From IMG/VR virus record IMGVR_UViG_3300024346_007222, positions 1 to 58,675 of that record: a DNA stretch of 58,675 nucleotides; one strand, 5' to 3'. Every line of letters begins with the position of its first letter. Position 1 is the first letter of the stretch. The notes beneath the pieces were generated by a model. The model did not search any database. It worked only from the letters and a program-made list of their open reading frames with translations, and was not told where the DNA came from. Below are positions 1 through 7,912 of this stretch, in pieces. This DNA comes from a virus. Both the position numbers and the translations under genes were made by a program.

Positions 1-1539
1 TATTTAGGTAACGAAACATTTGGAAGTGCAGAATTTAGTGTAACGCCTGCAGGAGTTTTAAAAGCAACTTCTGGAACTATTGGTGGATGGACATTGGGTG
101 CAACTACTTTAACAGGTGGAGCAGCAACATTAGATAGTACAGGTGCGATTTCAATTGGTACTACAAATAATGTTTTTAAAGCAGATACTAATGGAATATG
201 GTTAGGAAATGCTATATTTGGTAATGCCCCATTTAGGGTAACTAATACCGGTGTATTATATGCAACCGGTGCTGATATTGCGGGTAAAATTACAGCCACT
301 ACCGGTAATATTGGTGGTTGGATTGTAACTTCTACAAGTATACGAGATTCAACTGAAAAATTAAGATTAAACGCAGCAAGACCTGCTATTGAAATTTATG
401 AAGGTAGTGCATTAAGGGTAGATATAAGTAACGCATCAACATTGAGTAGTTTAAGTGCTGGCAGTGTGACAATAAGCCCAACTTCAGTAACGAATTGGAA
501 TAGTCAACAAAAATATGCTAGTAACAATTCTCAATATATTACACAATTGACTGCTAATATGGACCCAACATATTTAGAATGGACTCCGGGTTCATCACCT
601 AGTTTTACTACAAGTGCTGGGACTACTGGAATTTATTCCATAAGTACAAATTTATGGCATGCTGCACTTTCATATTATAGTGTATATTTAGAACCGGGAG
701 CACAACCATTTGGCGGAGGTAATCCTTATATAAATTATGTACAACACTATTACACCATAGGGATTTCCGTTAGAGCAGGTGGTACTGGTATAGGTAATGA
801 AGTTTTAGACATATCAAAAGCAGTAAATTTTTCACAGGTATTTGGATATGGTAACACTATATTAGAAGAGCAATTTGGTTGGGCTTCAGGTGATGCTTTT
901 GGTACTTTAACCGGGACTATTACATTATTACCAAGCACAACATATTATTTTGTACCTTATATTAAAAATGGAGTGACTGCAGTCTATCGCGATTCAGGAA
1001 CAGTTTCAACTTTTGATGTTAATGTCACCTATGACACCCCAAAAATAAGTACTATATCGGTATCACAACAAGTATCAAAAACTGAATTAGTTGCGGGTGG
1101 TTTCCAAGTTGTAGCAAGTACTGATAGATATCTTAAAGTTGAAAGAAATGAGGCAAATACTAATTTCGTTGCGGTTGGTGGCGGTATTACTGCTACCGGA
1201 AATATAACTGCATTCGCTACTTCAGATAAAAGATTAAAAGAAAATATTATACCAATAGGAAATGCACTTAATAAAATAGAAAAATTAGATGGTGTAGAAT
1301 TTGATTGGACAGATGAATATATTCAAAAAGAAAGTGGTGGAAAGGGTGAAGATAATTACTTTATAAGAAAACACGATGTCGGTTTAATTGCTCAACAAGT
1401 AGAAAGTATTTTACCAGAAGTTGTTGCAACAAGAGACGATGGCTATCTTGCTATTAAATACGAAAAAATTGTACCTTTATTAGTTGAGTGTATTAAGGAA
1501 TTGAAAAAAGAAATTAACGAGTTAAAAGAGAATAAGTAA
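1..1539 (+). CDS. Tail fibre/spike protein, C-terminal part, with S74 self-cleaving chaperone domain (5' truncated)
   Basis: The frame is open from the first base, so the gene begins upstream of the window and 512 codons are visible. The N-terminal part holds Gly/Thr/Ser-rich beta repeats with recurring IGGW motifs, typical of trimeric fibre shafts. The last ~110 residues match the peptidase S74 intramolecular chaperone. Ser408 (counted from base 1) in TSDKRLKENI and Lys413 sit five residues apart, like the Ser/Lys dyad of the phage endosialidase chaperone. They are followed by the conserved HDVGLIAQQVESILPEVV stretch and a C-terminal coiled coil. By family knowledge this domain assembles the fibre trimer, then cuts itself off just before the serine. 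The next gene overlaps by one base (TAATG). The host receptor and any enzymatic head domain lie outside the window. Confidence 0.88.
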   Translation, partial: YLGNETFGSAEFSVTPAGVLKATSGTIGGWTLGATTLTGGAATLDSTGAISIGTTNNVFKADTNGIWLGNAIFGNAPFRVTNTGVLYATGADIAGKITATTGNIGGWIVTSTSIRDSTEKLRLNAARPAIEIYEGSALRVDISNASTLSSLSAGSVTISPTSVTNWNSQQKYASNNSQYITQLTANMDPTYLEWTPGSSPSFTTSAGTTGIYSISTNLWHAALSYYSVYLEPGAQPFGGGNPYINYVQHYYTIGISVRAGGTGIGNEVLDISKAVNFSQVFGYGNTILEEQFGWASGDAFGTLTGTITLLPSTTYYFVPYIKNGVTAVYRDSGTVSTFDVNVTYDTPKISTISVSQQVSKTELVAGGFQVVASTDRYLKVERNEANTNFVAVGGGITATGNITAFATSDKRLKENIIPIGNALNKIEKLDGVEFDWTDEYIQKESGGKGEDNYFIRKHDVGLIAQQVESILPEVVATRDDGYLAIKYEKIVPLLVECIKELKKEINELKENK

Positions 1540-3242
1540 TGGCACTATTACAAACAACAGGTCCTATTTCGCTGAATGATTTAAATACCAATCGGAATAT
1601 TCCATCTGGTACTCAAATAGATTTAGATACTGCTGCTATTGCTTATGGTATTCCTGCTAAACCACATGGGATGGATGAGTTTTATGGTAAAGGTCAAGGT
1701 GCACCAAGTCCAACTCCTGCTACAACACCGGCACCAACTCCTGCACCAACTCCGGCTCCAACACCTGCAGTTACTCCGGCACCAACTCCGGCACCAACTC
1801 CTGCACCAACTCCGGCTCCAACTCCAGCATCAACTACATTCACAGGATTTGTAAGTATAGAAAGTGATATAGCTGCATGTGCGGGGGGAGAGTATGGACT
1901 TGTTACAATTACTGTTTATGGAACAACCTTATGTAATGCAACATCAGTACGTGCATTAATATCTGAAGAATATGGTAATGTTTATAGTGATTTTACTCAT
2001 AATCAGACATTCTATATAGCTCGTCTAAGTAATGTTAGACACTTCCAACGTAATGGTTCTGCACAAACAGGTACACCACAAGCCGTTTGTGATTTTTGTC
2101 CAACCCCAACACCGACAGTTACTCCGGCACCAACTCCGGCTCCGAGTGTTACTCCGGCTCCAACACCTGCAGTTACTCCGGCACCAACTCCGGCTCCGAA
2201 TGTTACTCCGGCTCCAACACCTGCTCCAAACGTTACTCCTTCGGTAACTCCAGCATTTACTCCGGCGGTTACACCTGCTCCAAACGTTACTCCAGCAGCG
2301 TATTATTTATCAATGACACTTAATGTGGGTTGTTTTGGTTATGCAGGTAGTGGATATATTGATATAGTGTCAGTAAGTGGTGGTTCTGGAAATTATGTTT
2401 ATCATATTGGTAATCAAGCAATTAACTTCAATGACCCTAACGCATATAATTTAAATCAAAGTGCATATAATTTAGCAAATGGAAGTTATTATGTTGCTAC
2501 ATATGATAGTTCGTATAATATATCCGTAGTTCAAGTTAGAAATATAAATTGTGCTGCAGCACCTAGTCCAACCCCAACACCGACAGTTACTCCGGCACCA
2601 ACTCCGGCTCCGAGTGTTACTCCTGCTTATGTGGCTCCAAGTGTACCTACTTATTATCCACCTATTACAGATTTATATAGTTGTAATAATGGTGTATGTG
2701 AAATTGATAATCTAAATGGTATATACACGAGTTTATTAGAATGTCAGAATTCAGGTTGTGAAAGTCCGTGTTTAGCATACGGAAGTGAAATTTTAATGAG
2801 TGATGGTTCTACTAAATTAATTGAAAATTTAGAAATGGGAGATGTGGTAATGAGTCTTTCTATAATAGGATTAGATAAAGATATAGAACAAAATTGGGAA
2901 ACGTTTACAACTAACGATTTACAATATTCAAAATCAACTTCAGTAGTTAATAGATTAAATCGTGGTTCATATACTTGGTATTATTCTATAAATAATGGTT
3001 TACTAAAGGTAACATATGAACATCCAATTTTGGTTAAGAGAAATGGTGAAGTAATATTCTTACAAATGAAAAATTTAATAGAAGGTGATTTGTTATTAAA
3101 TAATAATGATGAATTCGTATTAATTGAAACTATTGATATAATAAACGAAAGTTTAAATACAGTTTCAATTGGAATCGAAGAAGATGATGTTTATTTTGGT
3201 AATGGAATATTAGTACACAATATAAGGGAAGAAAAGATATAA
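1539..3242 (+). CDS. Pro/Thr/Ala-repeat structural protein with C-terminal Hint (intein-like) domain
   Basis: This is a 567-residue protein. The N-terminus ([11 protein letters not shown], then IAYGIPA...MDEFYGKG) resembles the start of many phage fibre-associated proteins. Three low-complexity tracts of TPAP/TPTP/SVTP repeats (residues ~55-99, 188-254, 342-375) separate two small beta-like, Cys-containing domains (~100-187 and 255-340). Residues 411-561 look like a Hint fold. Cys411 opens block A ([20 protein letters not shown]), T492-x-x-H495 is block B (TYEH), and the domain ends in GNGILVHN with His560-Asn561. The residue after Asn561 is Ile, not Cys/Ser/Thr, so normal intein splicing is unlikely; cleavage or ligation in the manner of bacterial intein-like domains fits better. 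The Pro-rich tracts are candidate substrates for the prolyl-hydroxylase-like gene that starts four bases downstream. Confidence 0.85.
   Translation: MALLQTTGPISLNDLNTNRNIPSGTQIDLDTAAIAYGIPAKPHGMDEFYGKGQGAPSPTPATTPAPTPAPTPAPTPAVTPAPTPAPTPAPTPAPTPASTTFTGFVSIESDIAACAGGEYGLVTITVYGTTLCNATSVRALISEEYGNVYSDFTHNQTFYIARLSNVRHFQRNGSAQTGTPQAVCDFCPTPTPTVTPAPTPAPSVTPAPTPAVTPAPTPAPNVTPAPTPAPNVTPSVTPAFTPAVTPAPNVTPAAYYLSMTLNVGCFGYAGSGYIDIVSVSGGSGNYVYHIGNQAINFNDPNAYNLNQSAYNLANGSYYVATYDSSYNISVVQVRNINCAAAPSPTPTPTVTPAPTPAPSVTPAYVAPSVPTYYPPITDLYSCNNGVCEIDNLNGIYTSLLECQNSGCESPCLAYGSEILMSDGSTKLIENLEMGDVVMSLSIIGLDKDIEQNWETFTTNDLQYSKSTSVVNRLNRGSYTWYYSINNGLLKVTYEHPILVKRNGEVIFLQMKNLIEGDLLLNNNDEFVLIETIDIINESLNTVSIGIEEDDVYFGNGILVHNIREEKI
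1701..1835 (+). repeat. Pro/Thr/Ala codon repeat tract 1
   Basis: Tandem copies of the hexamer family CCAACTCC(G/T)GCA encode (TPAP)n, residues ~55-99 of the gene starting at 1539. Related tracts at about 2100-2300 and 2562-2663 encode [12 protein letters not shown] and APNVTP variants. The AP/TP/SP dipeptide spacing is the type that plant prolyl hydroxylases and hydroxyproline glycosyltransferases act on (family knowledge). Overlapping frames through these tracts are shadows. Confidence 0.85.
2769..3221 (+). other. Hint/bacterial intein-like autoprocessing domain
   Basis: This is the sub-domain of the preceding CDS from Cys411 to Asn561 (~151 residues, mini-intein size with no room for a homing endonuclease). 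Visible signatures are the N-terminal Cys, a TxxH block B motif, and a C-terminal His-Asn pair in an ILVHN context. Only six residues follow Asn561, so Asn cyclisation would release just a hexapeptide. The main effect of chemistry at Cys411 would be to free the upstream fibre segment or attach it to a nucleophile. Confidence 0.75.
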
Positions 3243-3245
3243 GTT

Positions 3246-4445
3246 ATGATAATACGACAAATTGATAATTTTTTATCCAAAGATGAATGTGCTGATTTAA
3301 TAAAACAAATTGATACAAATAACCAACCAAGTACTGTGGTGGGTAGTTATACTGGTATACTACATCATGCTAGAACAAGCTCAACTTCTAATATTAAAGA
3401 AGAACAATTTATTACACAAAAAATAAAACAAAAAGTTACAAAAGAGGTAGGATTACCTGCTAATCATATTGAAAATATTCAAGGACAAGTATATAAAAAA
3501 GGACAATTTTTTAGACAACATCACGATTGGTTTGATGAACATTCATATGAACAACATTGCTTACATTCAGGTAATAGATGTTGGACGGTTATGATTTATT
3601 TAAATGAGGATGTAGTTGGAGGTGAAACTAAATTTCATAATTTAGATTTAAAGTTTACACCAAAAATAGGTACTGCAATTGTGTGGCAAAATATGGTTGA
3701 TGGGATACCAACTCCAGATTCATTACACGAAGGTTGTGATGTAATAGATGGTTCTAAATATATTATAACAATCTGGGTTAGAGAAAAGCCGTGGAATTCA
3801 ATATTAGATTTAAAATTATACAATGAAAAATATCCAAAAATAAACCCAATAAAAAATAAATTTTCTACAAAAGATAGTTTACCAAAATTAAGTGAAAATG
3901 GGTTTTTATTAACCAAATTATCTACTGAGGATTTGGAATTGGTGAATATAATGTATGAATCGGTGAAGAATAATAAAGTAGAAGAAATATTTGACCATAA
4001 AAGTAGTATTATATTGGGTAATAACAATACATCTGATATAATGCCCTTAGATACGATTCCAGAGTTGAGAAGTAATTTACATAAAAAGTTAGAATCAATA
4101 CATAGTAATTGGTGTGGTGAAGAAATAGAACCAACTTACATTTATGGTATACGAAGTTATAATAAAGGTGCCAAATTAGCATCACATTACGATAAAATTG
4201 AAACACATCATATCTCATCTATTATCATGATAGATAAAAATTTAAACGATGGTAATGATTGGGGATTACAAATAAAAGACCATAGTGGAAACACTCATAC
4301 CGTTTACATGCAACCGGGAGATATATTATTATATGAATCCGCTGTTTGTTTACATGGGAGAAATGATGAATTTGAAGGTGAATATTATAGAAATATGTAT
4401 GTTCATTATAAATTAAAAAATTGGGAATATGAAAGTAACACCTAA
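3246..4445 (+). CDS. Two-domain 2-oxoglutarate/Fe(II) oxygenase, prolyl-4-hydroxylase-like
   Basis: This is a 399-residue protein with two oxygenase units. Domain 1 (~1-180) has the prolyl-4-hydroxylase signature: iron ligands H92-x-D94 in FRQHHDW, the core RCWTVMIYLNEDVVGGETKF, distal ligand H161, and the 2-oxoglutarate-binding K171 in LHEGCDVIDGSKY. Domain 2 (~290-399) has a second apparent site: H314-x-D316 (SHYDK), a PGDILLYES strand, then H370 and R372 (CLHGR). The enzyme would use O2 and 2-oxoglutarate to hydroxylate proline or a similar side chain in the cytoplasm. It lies directly between the Pro-rich structural gene and a run of glycosyltransferases, so that protein is the obvious substrate candidate. 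The two domains probably differ in substrate, because domain 2 has an Arg where domain 1 has a Lys. Confidence 0.85.
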   Translation: MIIRQIDNFLSKDECADLIKQIDTNNQPSTVVGSYTGILHHARTSSTSNIKEEQFITQKIKQKVTKEVGLPANHIENIQGQVYKKGQFFRQHHDWFDEHSYEQHCLHSGNRCWTVMIYLNEDVVGGETKFHNLDLKFTPKIGTAIVWQNMVDGIPTPDSLHEGCDVIDGSKYIITIWVREKPWNSILDLKLYNEKYPKINPIKNKFSTKDSLPKLSENGFLLTKLSTEDLELVNIMYESVKNNKVEEIFDHKSSIILGNNNTSDIMPLDTIPELRSNLHKKLESIHSNWCGEEIEPTYIYGIRSYNKGAKLASHYDKIETHHISSIIMIDKNLNDGNDWGLQIKDHSGNTHTVYMQPGDILLYESAVCLHGRNDEFEGEYYRNMYVHYKLKNWEYESNT

Positions 4446-5079
4446 TACAAGATTAATTACATTTGGAGACTCCTGGACACAAGGACATGGAGTTGAATTG
4501 GATATTCACTATAAAGAAGTTATTTCACCAAATGAATTTACAAATAAATTAAGAAATTCAAATGGTTGGCCAAGACATTTAGCTACATTATTAGATTTAC
4601 CATTTGTAAATTGTGGTTGGTGTAATTTTAGTAATAAAAACATCCTTGAAGAAATAAAAAAAAATATAGAATATTTACATAAAGATGATATTATTATTAT
4701 TATGCTTAGTTATCCATATAGAGATAGTGGAGACCCGATAAATGATATAAAAACTATAACAACCCTATTATCAGAATATAATTATTTTTTATTTAATTCA
4801 TTTGCAAAAACTTTTATGACTGAATTAAATTTAAATACAAATGATATTGATTTAAGTAGATTTATTGATAAAGAATTAACTATGAGTAGCTTATTAATAG
4901 ATTATGAAAAACAAAAAAATATTTCTGTTTGGGAATATAATTTTAGATACCCATATACTTGGCAAAATACTGATGGTGGGGATACTCATCCAAATTATTT
5001 AGGTTATAAAATAATTGCTAATAAAATATACGAATTATTAAAAAAATATGATAACGATTCCCGTAGCAGTATCAAATAA
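4429..5079 (+). CDS. SGNH/GDSL-family hydrolase
   Basis: This is a 216-residue protein. Block I is ITFGDSWTQGHG with Ser15 as candidate nucleophile. The C-terminal block has GGDTHPNYLGYKIIA with the Asp-x-x-His pair of the SGNH triad. Members are esterases, often sugar or peptidoglycan O-acetyl esterases. The start at 4429 overlaps the oxygenase gene by 17 bases, so translation is probably coupled. Within a glycan-modification run, O-acyl removal or transfer on a sugar is the likeliest role, but the substrate is not visible. A second, divergent SGNH-type gene lies at 47231. Confidence 0.72.
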   Translation: MKVTPNTRLITFGDSWTQGHGVELDIHYKEVISPNEFTNKLRNSNGWPRHLATLLDLPFVNCGWCNFSNKNILEEIKKNIEYLHKDDIIIIMLSYPYRDSGDPINDIKTITTLLSEYNYFLFNSFAKTFMTELNLNTNDIDLSRFIDKELTMSSLLIDYEKQKNISVWEYNFRYPYTWQNTDGGDTHPNYLGYKIIANKIYELLKKYDNDSRSSIK

Positions 5080-5881
5080 ATCATTTCAATGGCAAAGTAG
5101 TTTATTTCAATATGCACAAAAAAATGTATATGGAAATCTTGCCCTTTGGAATTCAATTGTATTAATTGCTGATAGGAATTCTCATGGGAAAATAATTAAA
5201 GATGTTGATTGGAATCTAAGTATACCATATAAAATTGTAGATGGAATACATACTATATTACCCCTATCAGATGAACATCCGTATTTCTCAGCAGGAAATT
5301 TATTTTTTGCAATTAAACAAATATTAAATGATTTAGATGATAATGAATGTATTTGTATTATTGATTGTGATGTAATTCCATTTAAAAAATATGATGGAAT
5401 ATTACCTAATGATAATGAAGTTATAACCTGCAATAAATATGAAGATTGGCATATGAGATGTAGTCGACCTGATAAGGAAAATTATAGAATAGTTGAACCA
5501 TATTTAAGACACGATACACATGAGTATATGGATGGTGGGTTTGTTCCTATTATTATAAAAGTTAACACTTTAAAAAGAATAGTAGATGAAGTTATTGAAA
5601 CCGGCATTGATATTGCTAGAAATCATTTAGATTCTTCATTTGGTTGGTGGCAACAAATGTGGTCTTTTCAAATTGCATGTCATAATAATCATATAAAATG
5701 TATAGGACAGGATAATACTTATTTTCCAAGTATAAATGAGTTTGATAAAGAAAAACACTACTTTGCACATTATTCGTGTGACCCCTTATTTAAAAAATCA
5801 ACATTCCCAAATCATAATATAGCTGGGTTTCCACATAATAATTTATTTTACGATACAATAAGGGATTGGTATTATAGATGA
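5048..5881 (+). CDS. GT-A-like glycosyltransferase resembling plant hydroxyproline O-arabinosyltransferases (GT95/GT96-like)
   Basis: This is a 277-residue protein. It starts with a beta strand and SFQWQSSLFQYAQKNV, which resembles the SQWQ-x-R-V-MYYWYK block recalled from plant hydroxyproline O-arabinosyltransferases. CIIDCDVIPF (D106-x-D108) is the metal-binding DxD equivalent. Residues 198-211 (FGWWQQMWSFQIAC) match the plant FGW-x-x-EMY-x-YAIA block. HYFAHYSCD (238-245) matches the plant IIHYTYGCD block. Position and spacing of all four agree. Adjacency to a prolyl hydroxylase-like gene and a Pro-rich substrate supports transfer of a sugar to hydroxyproline. The family resemblance is from memory and weaker than for GT60 next door; a generic GT-A enzyme is the alternative. 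Confidence 0.6.
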   Translation: MITIPVAVSNKSFQWQSSLFQYAQKNVYGNLALWNSIVLIADRNSHGKIIKDVDWNLSIPYKIVDGIHTILPLSDEHPYFSAGNLFFAIKQILNDLDDNECICIIDCDVIPFKKYDGILPNDNEVITCNKYEDWHMRCSRPDKENYRIVEPYLRHDTHEYMDGGFVPIIIKVNTLKRIVDEVIETGIDIARNHLDSSFGWWQQMWSFQIACHNNHIKCIGQDNTYFPSINEFDKEKHYFAHYSCDPLFKKSTFPNHNIAGFPHNNLFYDTIRDWYYR

Positions 5882-6663
5882 TATACGTTTTTATACCTTG
5901 CCGATTAGATAAGGAAGTAATTCCTACTTGTTTTGATTTGATATATAAAGCATCAAATCCAAATAATATCAAAATTATTGTCTTTAATCAAGATAGACAA
6001 TCTGATATGTTTTTTCAGGATTTATTTCCATCTCAAGTTACATTAATAAATGTTGATTATCAAAAATTTTCAAATATTTGTTGGATACGTTCCCTTGCTA
6101 ACTACTTTATAGAACCGGAATTTAAATATTTTTTATCAATTGATAGTCATATGAGATTTGATAAAAATTGGGATACGATATTAATTAATGCCCTATTACC
6201 AAATTCTATTTTATCTGCGTACCCACCTGCATATCCATTATATGGGACATTTGAAAAAAATAAATCACATCATACAAATGATTGGAATAGAGAAAAAATA
6301 GGTGGATTTCCATTTGTAATGAAACTAAATGATGATGGTGAAAATTATTGTAAATCAACTATTGCAGCAGGATTTCATTTTACTACAATTGATTGGTTAG
6401 AAAAGGTTGGGTATGATAAATTATTATGTTGGAAATATGAAGAAATAGATTTAACATATCGGAGTATTGGTATGGGATATTCAGTTATTAATTATAAACA
6501 TACCCCATTATATCATTTATATGATAGAAGTAATCGAAAACAAGTTGACCACGCTGAAATATTTCTTTCTGATTGTAATGAGTGGATGAAATCAAAATTA
6601 AATGATGAATATACGAAAAAAATAAATGAGTATTATAACATAAATTTTTTCGATTTTTTATAA
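5878..6663 (+). CDS. GT60-type (Skp1 hydroxyproline GlcNAc-transferase-like) glycosyltransferase
   Basis: This is a 261-residue protein. The region FKYFLSIDSHMRFDKNWD (82-99) carries the D-S-H-M-R-F motif characteristic of the Pfam GlcNAc (GT60) family. Further family features follow in order: AAGFHFT (163-169), CWKYEEIDLTYRSIGMGY (acidic EE pair 188-189), and YHLYDRSNR near the C-terminus. The best-known member is Dictyostelium Gnt1, which adds GlcNAc to a hydroxyproline on Skp1 made by a prolyl-4-hydroxylase; other members act elsewhere. The start overlaps the previous stop by four bases (ATGA). With the upstream oxygenase and the HPAT-like gene, this suggests hydroxyproline glycosylation. 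Confidence 0.75.
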   Translation: MIYVFIPCRLDKEVIPTCFDLIYKASNPNNIKIIVFNQDRQSDMFFQDLFPSQVTLINVDYQKFSNICWIRSLANYFIEPEFKYFLSIDSHMRFDKNWDTILINALLPNSILSAYPPAYPLYGTFEKNKSHHTNDWNREKIGGFPFVMKLNDDGENYCKSTIAAGFHFTTIDWLEKVGYDKLLCWKYEEIDLTYRSIGMGYSVINYKHTPLYHLYDRSNRKQVDHAEIFLSDCNEWMKSKLNDEYTKKINEYYNINFFDFL

Positions 6664-6670
6664 TTTTATA

Positions 6671-6678
6671 TATTTATA
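6671..6678 (+). promoter_or_regulatory. TATTTATA promoter-like element
   Basis: This is an octamer in an AT-only run, ending seven bases before the start codon at 6685. The same octamer or a one-base variant recurs at the head of many transcription units in the window. Here its closeness to the ATG would give an almost leaderless message if it is a -10 element. Confidence 0.4.
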
Positions 6679-6684
6679 TATAAT

Positions 6685-7722
6685 ATGAGTATAAAGGTTT
6701 TAGTTACAACTGGCTGTGGTAATACTGTTATGGGTGGTGCCGATATATGGACTAATTATTTTTTAGAATTAGTTTGGCCTTCTCTACCTGTCAAACGGGA
6801 TTGGAGGTTACTCATAGATTCCAAAAGACCCGCTTCATTTGAATCAAAATACTTACCGAAAGGATTGGTTCATCATTTTCATTACGATGACCCTGAAAAG
6901 ACTAGAATGTGGTTAGATGAGTGTGAGGAAATTCATGTTTTACATCCACATTATCATTTAAGACCACATATTTGGCATTTTGAAGATAAATTTAAAACTG
7001 TCTTTGTTCACGCATATGCTAGAGAGATGGATGCAACAATACAAGCAATACCGGAACTAAAAAGGTTACAATATAATACAGGCGTTGATTCAGAGTTTTA
7101 TGATGAGTATTTAGCAACATTTAATCGTAGAATTTGGGTAGGTAATAATACTACCACTATGATTGATGAACATCCAAACTATACCTACAACGTTCCAAAT
7201 TTTTATGAGTTTAAAAATAACTTACCACTCACCACTCACGTTGATAATGGTAAAATTGGGTTTGCTTCTCGTATTGAATCGAGAAAATGTGTACATTGGT
7301 TAAACGACCATACCGGATATATCCTAACAAATCAGTTTGATTTACAAAACCTTAAAGATAGTAGTACTTACTCATTAAAAGGAATGGAAGTTTTCCAATG
7401 GGATGTCAACCATCATCATTTTTTTATGATGAAGAATTTTGGTATATTTCATGCCGCATATTTTAAAGAACCATTTGGATATTCAATATTTCAAGCAGTA
7501 GATTATGGTAAGTTACCAATAATACATAAAGATTGGGCACCGGAGGTTGAATACAAATATAGGGTTTCAACTAAAAATGAATTTGATGAGTGTGTTAAAC
7601 AAATCCTCAAAGATTCATACGAAGAAAGAGTTGCAAACGTAAAAAATCTTAAAGATTATATGATACAATTTGATAATAAAGATGCATGGATTGATAAAAT
7701 CCGTACAGCAATTTTAGGATAA
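6685..7722 (+). CDS. GT-B fold glycosyltransferase (GT4-like)
   Basis: This is a 345-residue protein. It has an N-terminal Rossmann-like half (IKVLVTTGCGNTVMGGADIW, with a Gly-rich acceptor loop). The C-terminal half has KIGFASRIESRKCVHWL, equivalent to the K-R nucleotide-sugar binding segment of GT4 enzymes. It also has FHAAYFKEPFGYSIFQAVDYGKLPII, equivalent to the EPFG...E-A motif, except that Gln-Ala replaces Glu-Ala. Donor and acceptor cannot be read from sequence. It follows the GT60 gene after a 21-base AT-rich gap with its own promoter-like box. Confidence 0.8.
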   Translation: MSIKVLVTTGCGNTVMGGADIWTNYFLELVWPSLPVKRDWRLLIDSKRPASFESKYLPKGLVHHFHYDDPEKTRMWLDECEEIHVLHPHYHLRPHIWHFEDKFKTVFVHAYAREMDATIQAIPELKRLQYNTGVDSEFYDEYLATFNRRIWVGNNTTTMIDEHPNYTYNVPNFYEFKNNLPLTTHVDNGKIGFASRIESRKCVHWLNDHTGYILTNQFDLQNLKDSSTYSLKGMEVFQWDVNHHHFFMMKNFGIFHAAYFKEPFGYSIFQAVDYGKLPIIHKDWAPEVEYKYRVSTKNEFDECVKQILKDSYEERVANVKNLKDYMIQFDNKDAWIDKIRTAILG

Positions 7723-7912
7723 TTCCAAATATTTATTTTTATATATTTTTATATATTTATATACGTTTGGGAAAAAGTTGCATACTTATAATAAAGGGGG
7801 TAGGGGGATAAGCTACTAAGCTATTACACTATCACTTATACTATCTTAATTAACTTATATTACTATTAAGCTAATAGCATATTTCTAGCATTTCATTCAC
7901 ATTATTTAATGT
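7723..7912 (+). promoter_or_regulatory. 190-base intergenic leader with AT box, G-rich patch and small hairpin
   Basis: No ORF is seen. It contains repeated ATATTTATTTTTATATA boxes (TATTTATA at 7754-7761), a TTGGG...TATAAT-like stretch at about 7766-7790, and two GGGGG runs at 7796-7800 and 7803-7807. It also has a perfect hairpin CTATTA-AGC-TAATAG (7863-7877). The distance from the AT box to the next start (7913) is 152 bases, much longer than elsewhere, suggesting a long 5' leader or an untranslated small RNA. Confidence 0.4.

Noticed and set aside
1639-2323. Open frames of ~70 residues rich in His/Gln/Leu or Ser/Tyr inside the Pro-rich gene
   Set aside because: They are alternative-frame readings of the repeat codons of the real gene; composition is that of the repeat, with no start signals.
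2769-3242. True splicing intein at the end of the Pro-rich protein
   Set aside because: There is no extein of useful length after Asn561 and the next residue is Ile, not Cys, Ser or Thr.
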